A stretch of 5,220 bases of DNA from Spirochaetaceae bacterium (GTDB lineage: Bacteria > Spirochaetota > Spirochaetia > Treponematales > Treponemataceae): assembly GCA_031271875.1 (NCBI GenBank), contig JAISVD010000120.1, forward strand, positions 1-5,220. Direction: 5' to 3'. Numbering within the stretch: the first letter of the stretch is position 1; every line of letters begins with the position of its first letter. This document shows positions 1 to 3,444 of the stretch, one piece after another. The position numbers and the translations under genes are program-made. Below the pieces are notes generated by a model. It was given only the letters and a program-made list of their open reading frames with translations, was not told the DNA's origin and searched no databases.

Positions 1-618
1 CCTTGTGGATATGTACGCTTCAACCCCTATGCAGAATGACTGGAGAAGCATCGCGTTGGTCTGGTTTTTCGTGAGTGAGGCAAAAAGGTTTGGATCCATA
101 ACCACCATCCTGCACACACTGTTCTGGGTTTTCAGCAGTTTTATCTGGTTATTCCGGGGATCTATTATGGGCGCCCGGTCAGCAAGCATGAAGGGATCCC
201 TCATGGTGGAGGGGAGCTCGATATAGGGCAGGGGAGTGGACAGGAGCATGGCCCCGTCAATATAATTCAGTATATCGGTCTTTTCGTGGTACAGCGCCGC
301 CAGGGCACGTCCTATGTTGGCGGTTTTTATCCCCCCCGTACTGATAACCCCCTCGACCCGGGCGCTGCGGGCAAGGGTCAGCGCCTGCTCAAGGGTTTCA
401 GCGGTCGCCGCCGAAGGTATCTCGTCAAAAATAAAACAGTCGATATTCCGGGACTCAAGCCCCTTTCTGATTTTTTCAGCGACACCGGAATCCTTGAGCA
501 CCGGATCGCAGACCAGCATATATCTTGAACCCCACGTACTGACCAGCTGGCCCAGTCTTGCCAGTGTATGGGAACCGAGGACTATATGGGGAGAAACCCT
601 GAATATAAAATCGTTCAT
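1..618 (-). CDS. Iron-containing alcohol dehydrogenase-like protein, probable pseudoenzyme (N-terminal 206 residues, runs off the left edge)
   Basis: The minus strand is open from ATG at 618 to base 1, starting MNDFIFRVSPHIVLGSHTLA. The order of elements matches the N-terminal half of group III (iron-containing) alcohol dehydrogenases: F-x-F/I-x-x-G-x-x-x-L at 4-20, a Rossmann-like strand (YMLVCDPVLKDSG, 33-45), a P-x-x-x-T segment (68-75), a GG turn at 95-96, a DxxNY segment (115-119), and IELPST...VVMDPNLFASL...GVEAYIS. Key residues are changed. Family GGGSxxDxxK reads GGIKTANIGR (95-104), the TxGTGSE motif reads STMRDPFML, and the DALTHAIEAY segment carrying the first Asp and His metal ligands reads QSFCIGVEAY (193-202), so Asp aligns with Gln193 and His with Ile197. 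A functional NAD/iron site therefore looks unlikely. The fold assignment is fairly secure; the role is unknown. Only a weak ribosome site (AGG, 8 nt spacing) precedes the ATG, and no promoter was called. The C-terminal all-helical domain lies outside the window. Confidence 0.75.
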   Translation of the reverse strand, partial: MNDFIFRVSPHIVLGSHTLARLGQLVSTWGSRYMLVCDPVLKDSGVAEKIRKGLESRNIDCFIFDEIPSAATAETLEQALTLARSARVEGVISTGGIKTANIGRALAALYHEKTDILNYIDGAMLLSTPLPYIELPSTMRDPFMLADRAPIIDPRNNQIKLLKTQNSVCRMVVMDPNLFASLTKNQTNAMLLQSFCIGVEAYISTR

Positions 619-650
619 TTTCCGTACCTGAATTACCCTGCAGTGCGAAT

Positions 651-683
651 AAAAAAGGCGGAACCCGATGTTCCGCCCTTTTT
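651..683 (-). terminator. Rho-independent terminator of the rsmI-flgM operon
   Basis: An 8-bp perfect stem, GGCGGAAC (657-664) paired with GTTCCGCC (670-677), encloses a 5-nt loop. Read on the minus strand it is followed directly by six T residues (656-651), the classical form. Read on the plus strand it is followed by CTTTTT, so it could also work in reverse. It lies 38 nt past the flgM stop and 33 nt upstream of the next minus-strand start, so it should insulate the alcohol dehydrogenase-like gene from the operon. Confidence 0.9.
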
Positions 684-703
684 ACTGTAAAAAATCATAC
701 CCG

Positions 704-722
704 GAGGAATCTGTGATTCCTC
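704..722 (-). other. Hairpin overlapping the flgM stop codon
   Basis: GAGGAAT (704-710) and ATTCCTC (716-722) form a 7-bp perfect inverted repeat with a 5-nt loop. It includes two of the three bases of the flgM stop codon (TGA, bases 723-721). On the minus strand it is followed by CGGGTATGATTTTTT, so the T run is about 10 nt away. It is therefore an imperfect terminator by itself and may be a 3'-end stabiliser ahead of the strong terminator at 651-683. Confidence 0.5.
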
Positions 723-1008
723 ATATCCCAAAGGCATCCATCAATTTATCCGCAACCGTCTCTATGACGGCGTTATTGATGTAGCCAGGGTTCATCAGCT
801 TCTCACGGACTTCGGCAATACGATCCATGCGTACATCGGGGGTTGCCGCGGCAACTTCTTTTGCGTAATATGCCTCGGCAAGTTCCTTTGCCTCATCTGA
901 TACACTGATAGAATCGGCATGAAAACTTGTTTCAACCCTGCTCTGGGTTTTGTGGGTGCTCTGCACATTTTTCAGGGGGTCAAGCCCGCCAAGGCGTTCA
1001 ATCATCAT
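721..1008 (-). CDS. flgM: FlgM, anti-sigma-28 factor (negative regulator of flagellin synthesis)
   Basis: FlgM binds the flagellar sigma factor (FliA/WhiG, sigma-28) in the cytoplasm and blocks late flagellar promoters. In studied bacteria it is exported through the flagellar type III apparatus once the hook is complete, which frees the sigma factor. The 95-residue product is the usual length. It shows the family pattern: a disordered N-terminus, then D32-S-I-S-V-S-DEAKELA (36-44), then PDVRMDRIAEVREKL (57-71), NPGYINN (73-79) and a final amphipathic helix ending in ADKLMDAF. The C-terminal half is the sigma-binding part. ATG at 1008 is chosen because AAAGGTAGGA sits a few bases upstream, overlapping the rsmI stop; ATG at 1005 is an alternative. 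The gene starts 8 nt after rsmI and is clearly co-transcribed with it. The likely target, the sigma-28 promoter of flaB, is 1.4 kb away. No signal peptide is seen or expected. Confidence 0.9.
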   Translation of the reverse strand: MMIERLGGLDPLKNVQSTHKTQSRVETSFHADSISVSDEAKELAEAYYAKEVAAATPDVRMDRIAEVREKLMNPGYINNAVIETVADKLMDAFGI

Positions 1009-1026
1009 ATCTGATCCTACCTTTCA
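1009..1026 (-). promoter_or_regulatory. flgM ribosome binding site overlapping the rsmI stop codon
   Basis: The minus strand reads GAAAGGTAGGATCAGATATG into the flgM start. The AGG/AGGA purine run spans the rsmI TAG stop (1019-1017), so termination on rsmI and initiation on flgM share the same bases. This suggests translational coupling and supports ATG 1008 as the flgM start. Confidence 0.6.
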
Positions 1027-1736
1027 TCATATATATCGGCATTCTTTTCAGTTTGTTGAGCATTTTTATTCCCGGCAATAAATACTGAAAACTCCCCTCT
1101 CACCTGTCCTCGTTCCGAAAACATATCTCCCAGCTCCGACGCGGTTCCTTCAAGAATCTCTTCATACATCTTGGTCAGTTCCCGCCCGACAACTATATGC
1201 CGCTCATGTTCTATATCGGCAATATCCTGTAAAAGCTTTACAACCCTGAAGGGAGATTCATACAAAACAACTCCCCAGCCGGTTGCAAGCAGTTCCTTCA
1301 GCCTTGCCCGGCGACGGCCCGGTTTGGGTGAAAGGAACCCCTCAAAAACCACTGTCTTTCCGCCGCTTCCCGCGACGCTCAGGAGCGCCGCAAAGGCGGA
1401 AACTCCAGGTATAGGTACAACCCCGTGTCCCGCTTCCCGCGCCCTGTCCACAAGGACGGCGCCGGGGTCGCTCAAGGCCGGCGTACCAGCGTCGCTGGCG
1501 TAAGCCACATTCCGCCCCGAATCCAGTATTCCGATTACCTTTTCCGCTGCTGTCTGTTCATTGCGGGCGCGGCAGGAAACCAGAGGCTTGCTGATCCCAA
1601 GGTGGTTCAGAAGCTGAAGGGTTCGGCGGGTATCCTCACAGGCGATAACATCCACGTTCCTGAAGGTTTCAACCGCACGGCAGGTAATATCCCCCAAGTT
1701 TCCTATAGGTGTGGCCACAATATACAGCACAGCCAT
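1017..1736 (-). CDS. rsmI: RsmI, 16S rRNA (cytidine-1402-2'-O)-methyltransferase
   Basis: RsmI uses S-adenosylmethionine to 2'-O-methylate C1402 of 16S rRNA, in the ribosomal P site. Together with RsmH it makes m4Cm1402, which tunes start-codon recognition and decoding. The 239-residue product has all the hallmark motifs of the tetrapyrrole methylase fold: LYIVATPIGNLGDIT at 4-18, ACEDTRRT at 32-39, SDAGTPALSDPG at 81-92, PIPGVSA at 108-114, EGFLSPKPGRR at 132-142, YESPFR at 159-164, GRELTKMYEE at 184-193 and RGEFSVFI at 213-220. After that only about 19 polar residues remain. The E. coli enzyme (about 286 residues) carries roughly 50 more at the C-terminus, so this is the short form. ATG 1736 is the only sensible start, because LYIVATPIGNLGD must lie a few residues from the N-terminus. 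No Shine-Dalgarno precedes it, and a promoter places +1 at about the ATG. It is the first gene of an operon with flgM. Confidence 0.96.
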   Translation of the reverse strand: MAVLYIVATPIGNLGDITCRAVETFRNVDVIACEDTRRTLQLLNHLGISKPLVSCRARNEQTAAEKVIGILDSGRNVAYASDAGTPALSDPGAVLVDRAREAGHGVVPIPGVSAFAALLSVAGSGGKTVVFEGFLSPKPGRRRARLKELLATGWGVVLYESPFRVVKLLQDIADIEHERHIVVGRELTKMYEEILEGTASELGDMFSERGQVRGEFSVFIAGNKNAQQTEKNADIYDER

Positions 1737-1739
1737 ACT

Positions 1740-1771
1740 ATTATAATACTACGAATCCGGTATTGGTGCAA
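1740..1771 (-). promoter_or_regulatory. Sigma-70-type promoter of rsmI-flgM, predicted to give a leaderless transcript
   Basis: On the minus strand TTGCAC (1771-1766) is separated by exactly 17 nt from TATTAT (1748-1743). An overlapping TATAAT at 1745-1740 gives a 20-nt spacer and is less likely. Counting 6-7 nt from the first -10 box puts +1 at 1736, the A of the rsmI ATG. The bases between, AATAGT, cannot act as a Shine-Dalgarno sequence. The promoter match is visible in the sequence; leaderless initiation is inferred. Confidence 0.7.
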
Positions 1772-1791
1772 CAGGGAAATTTGCAGGGTAA

Positions 1792-1804
1792 AGGTATTAT
1801 ACCT
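1792..1804. other. 13-bp palindrome in the divergent intergenic region
   Basis: AGGTATTATACCT is a perfect 6+1+6 palindrome. It lies about 20 bp upstream of the rsmI -35 box and about 70 bp upstream of the putative promoter of the plus-strand gene at 1908. The size and position would fit an operator for a dimeric regulator, but a single AT-rich palindrome can arise by chance. Confidence 0.25.
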
Positions 1805-1872
1805 AAAAAAAGGCAGCCATTCCCTTTCTTCTTTCTGATGCCTTTATCTTCTGTTTTATTATGCGGTTGCCC

Positions 1873-1901
1873 TTGCGACAATAGCCAAAATAATCCATGA
1901 T
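1873..1901 (+). promoter_or_regulatory. Candidate promoter of the cysteine-cluster protein gene
   Basis: TTGCGA (1873-1878) and CATGAT (1896-1901) are 17 nt apart. The first T of the -10 box is replaced by C. The predicted +1 falls 6-7 nt later, at the ATG at 1908. The match is weaker than for the other two sigma-70-type promoters here. It is called mainly because no Shine-Dalgarno precedes the ATG and the geometry repeats theirs. Confidence 0.4.
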
Positions 1902-1907
1902 ACAGCC

Positions 1908-2336
1908 ATGAATGTATCCCTCCTTTTGCTGTTTACTCTTCTTTTTATCTCATTATTATTGCTCTTTTTTTTCTTTTCTCATCCTTCACGGAAACAATCC
2001 TCGAAAAAAAGTGCTCCATCTCCTGCTGTCGGAGGAAAACGGGGGGATCCGGGGCGGTGTCCCCTGTGTAACTCAGCGCTTCTTGAGGGGGAGCAGATAA
2101 AATCGACTGTTTTTTCCGGCGGAAACGAACGGGACAGGGTGTGCCACATAACAGGCTGTCCCCACTGCTTCCCCTATACGGAAAAGGGCGCGGAACGGCT
2201 CTGTCCGGTCTGCGGACGGAGGGTCCCTCCTGAGGGATACTTACGGGCGCGCATGTTTCTGCGCCCTGATGGTTCCAAGCATGTCCACATAACAGGCTGC
2301 TCCGAATGCCATCGGGCCGGAAAAACCACAGAGTGA
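1908..2336 (+). CDS. Membrane-anchored protein with two tandem CPxC...HITGCxxC zinc-ribbon-like modules, function unknown
   Basis: I do not recognise a named family. The 142-residue product begins with a hydrophobic segment (about 3-24, rich in Leu and Phe) followed by a basic stretch (HPSRKQSSKK, 25-34). This predicts a single N-terminal anchor with the rest in the cytoplasm. A polar linker (35-50) leads to two repeats. Repeat 1 has C51-P-L-C54, then H80-I-T-G-C84-P-H-C87. Repeat 2 has C99-P-V-C102, then H127-I-T-G-C131-S-E-C134. Each has four cysteines in two CxxC pairs about 30 residues apart, which fits one zinc ion per module; C79 and H125 are extra possible ligands. The ATG has no Shine-Dalgarno and no earlier ATG, GTG or TTG start is in frame. 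The gene ends 8 nt before the flaB sigma-28 promoter and faces away from rsmI. A role in flagella, redox or protein quality control would be a guess. Confidence 0.8.
   Translation: MNVSLLLLFTLLFISLLLLFFFFSHPSRKQSSKKSAPSPAVGGKRGDPGRCPLCNSALLEGEQIKSTVFSGGNERDRVCHITGCPHCFPYTEKGAERLCPVCGRRVPPEGYLRARMFLRPDGSKHVHITGCSECHRAGKTTE
2144..2299 (+). repeat. In-frame 15-nt direct repeat marking an internal gene duplication
   Basis: CCACATAACAGGCTG occurs at 2144-2158 and again at 2285-2299, 141 nt (47 codons) apart and in the same frame. It encodes the HITGC core of both cysteine modules. The conserved cysteine spacing around it suggests tandem duplication of one ancestral module; the strict DNA identity of the core suggests strong constraint or recent conversion. 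Confidence 0.75.
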
Positions 2337-2344
2337 AAAAAGGG

Positions 2345-2371
2345 TAAAGTCCTCTCTTTCGTGACCGATAG
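2345..2371 (+). promoter_or_regulatory. Sigma-28 (FliA-type) promoter of flaB
   Basis: TAAA (2345-2348), a 15-nt spacer and ACCGATAG (2364-2371) match the flagellar sigma-28 consensus TAAA-N15-GCCGATAA closely. The predicted +1 is at about 2378, giving a leader of about 70 nt before the flaB ATG. This promoter class is the one held off by FlgM, which is encoded at 721-1008. Confidence 0.92.
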
Positions 2372-2435
2372 TAATGATATCTGACAAGAATAAGCTGGCT
2401 TATGGCGCTGACAGGCTGCCGTGCTGTACCAGAAT

Positions 2436-2443
2436 GGGAGGAG
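2436..2443 (+). promoter_or_regulatory. Strong Shine-Dalgarno of flaB
   Basis: GGGAGGAG ends 5 nt before ATG 2449 and fixes the flaB start. It is the only strong ribosome binding site ahead of a plus-strand gene in this window. The upstream in-frame ATG at 2374 overlaps the end of the promoter, precedes the expected +1 and can be excluded. Confidence 0.9.
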
Positions 2444-2448
2444 ATCGT

Positions 2449-3309
2449 ATGGTTATCAATCACAATTTAAGTGCTATGTTCGCGCAGCGGACTCTCAACA
2501 ACACCAATGCCGCGACAGGTTCAAACATGGAGAAACTGTCTTCCGGAATGAAGATCAACAGGGCCGGAGACGATGCATCAGGGCTTGCTGTTTCTGAAAA
2601 AATGCGGAGCCAGATCAGGGGTTTGAATCAGGCCGCGACAAATACACAGAATGCCATATCATTTATTCAGACCACGGAGGGGTATCTCAACGAAACAACC
2701 GAGATACTTCAGAGGCTCCGGGAACTGGCTGTTCAATCTTCCAACGGAATCTATACCGATGAGGACAGAATGCAGATTCAGGTTGAAGTTTCCCAGCTTG
2801 TTTCCGAAGTTGACCGCATCGCCAGTCACGCCCAGTTTAACGGCATGAATATGCTTACCGGACGCTTTGCTCAGGAGAGCGGAACAAATGATGTTACCGC
2901 TTCAATGTGGTTCCATATCGGCGCTAACATGGATCAGCGGGTTCAGGTTTTCATCGGCACTATGACCGCCGCTTCTCTGGGGATCATGCAGCTCGGGAAC
3001 GAGGAGAAGCTGAACCTGGAAACTCCTGCGGACGCCAACAGGGCGCTTGGTACGCTGGATGAGGCCCTCAAGAAGGTGAACAAGCAGCGGGCCGACCTCG
3101 GAGGCTACCAGAACAGGCTGCAACATGCCTTTAACGGCATAAACGCCGGAGCCGAAAACCTGCAGGCCGCTGAATCACGGATCCGCGATACCGATATGGC
3201 AAAGGAGATGGTTGAATTCACCAAAAACCAGGTCCTTACCCAGGCAGGTACTGCGATGCTGGCACAGGCAAACCAGTCTACCCAGAGTATCCTGAGCCTG
3301 CTCCAGTAA
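2449..3309 (+). CDS. flaB: FlaB, periplasmic flagellar filament core protein (flagellin)
   Basis: This is the filament core flagellin of spirochaete periplasmic flagella, exported by the flagellar type III system and therefore lacking a signal peptide. The 286 residues equal the usual FlaB length. The N-terminal D0/D1 helices carry MVINHNLSAMFAQRTL, KLSSGMKINRAGDDASGLA (29-47), NAISFIQTTEGYLNE (68-82) and LQRLRELAVQSSNG (87-100). The central part holds FNGMNMLTG (130-138) and the spirochaete-type MWFHIGANMDQR (153-164) and IGTMTAASLGI (169-179). The C-terminal helix has LGGYQNRLQHA (217-227), AESRIRDTDMAKEM (241-254) and the tail ANQSTQSILSLLQ. There is no D2/D3 outer domain and no cysteine. 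The LQRxREL segment matches the region known as the TLR5 contact in Salmonella flagellin. ATG 2449 is supported by the strong Shine-Dalgarno and by the conserved N-terminus. Transcription is from its own sigma-28 promoter, and a hairpin follows 33 nt after the stop. Other flaB paralogues are usual in spirochaetes, so a number cannot be assigned. Confidence 0.97.
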   Translation: MVINHNLSAMFAQRTLNNTNAATGSNMEKLSSGMKINRAGDDASGLAVSEKMRSQIRGLNQAATNTQNAISFIQTTEGYLNETTEILQRLRELAVQSSNGIYTDEDRMQIQVEVSQLVSEVDRIASHAQFNGMNMLTGRFAQESGTNDVTASMWFHIGANMDQRVQVFIGTMTAASLGIMQLGNEEKLNLETPADANRALGTLDEALKKVNKQRADLGGYQNRLQHAFNGINAGAENLQAAESRIRDTDMAKEMVEFTKNQVLTQAGTAMLAQANQSTQSILSLLQ

Positions 3310-3342
3310 ACGGCGTTCAGTCTGGCAGGAAAATTGATTCAC

Positions 3343-3400
3343 ATAATTAAAGCCGGTTTTCTCTATATTATGATTATGGAAAAAATCCGGCTTTAATTAT
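3343..3400 (+). terminator. Long hairpin after flaB, probable terminator
   Basis: ATAATTAAAGCCGG (3343-3356) is perfectly complementary to CCGGCTTTAATTAT (3387-3400), a 14-bp stem with a 30-nt loop. The loop can close further by pairing TTTTC with GAAAA after a small bulge. A real T tract is missing: TATATTATT follows. It may act as a terminator or as a 3'-stabilising structure for the abundant flaB mRNA. Its 3' arm ends 7 nt before the next -35 box. Confidence 0.75.
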
Positions 3401-3407
3401 TATATTA

Positions 3408-3436
3408 TTGCATCCATTTAAAAGGAAACATATAAT
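3408..3436 (+). promoter_or_regulatory. Sigma-70-type promoter of the 541-residue gene, predicted leaderless
   Basis: TTGCAT (3408-3413), a 17-nt spacer and a perfect TATAAT (3431-3436). The expected +1 lies at about 3443-3445, next to ATG 3445. A purine run AAAGGAAA at 3421-3428 lies within the promoter spacer, so it would not be part of the mRNA and cannot serve as a ribosome binding site. Confidence 0.75.
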
Positions 3437-3444
3437 CAATTTTG

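Noticed and set aside
5..631. Plus-strand open frames at 5-226, 286-528 and 314-631
   Set aside because: They are antisense to the alcohol dehydrogenase-like gene, show no family motifs and lack ribosome sites.
619..660. Promoter for the alcohol dehydrogenase-like gene
   Set aside because: Only weak candidates such as TAATTC are present with no acceptable -35 box, so expression may depend on read-through or on an atypical promoter.
1171..1838. Plus-strand open frames across rsmI (1171-1503 and 1425-1838)
   Set aside because: They are antisense shadows of rsmI, whose motifs are unmistakable.
2374..2448. N-terminal extension of flagellin by 25 residues from an upstream in-frame ATG
   Set aside because: ATG 2374 lies upstream of the predicted transcription start (about 2378), has no ribosome site, and would precede the conserved flagellin N-terminus MVINHNLS. 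ATG 2449 has a strong Shine-Dalgarno.
1945..2463. 172-codon minus-strand frame opposite the cysteine-cluster gene
   Set aside because: It is rich in Arg, Ser and Pro with no recognisable motif, while the opposite strand has a coherent membrane anchor plus duplicated cysteine modules. It would also run through the flaB promoter.
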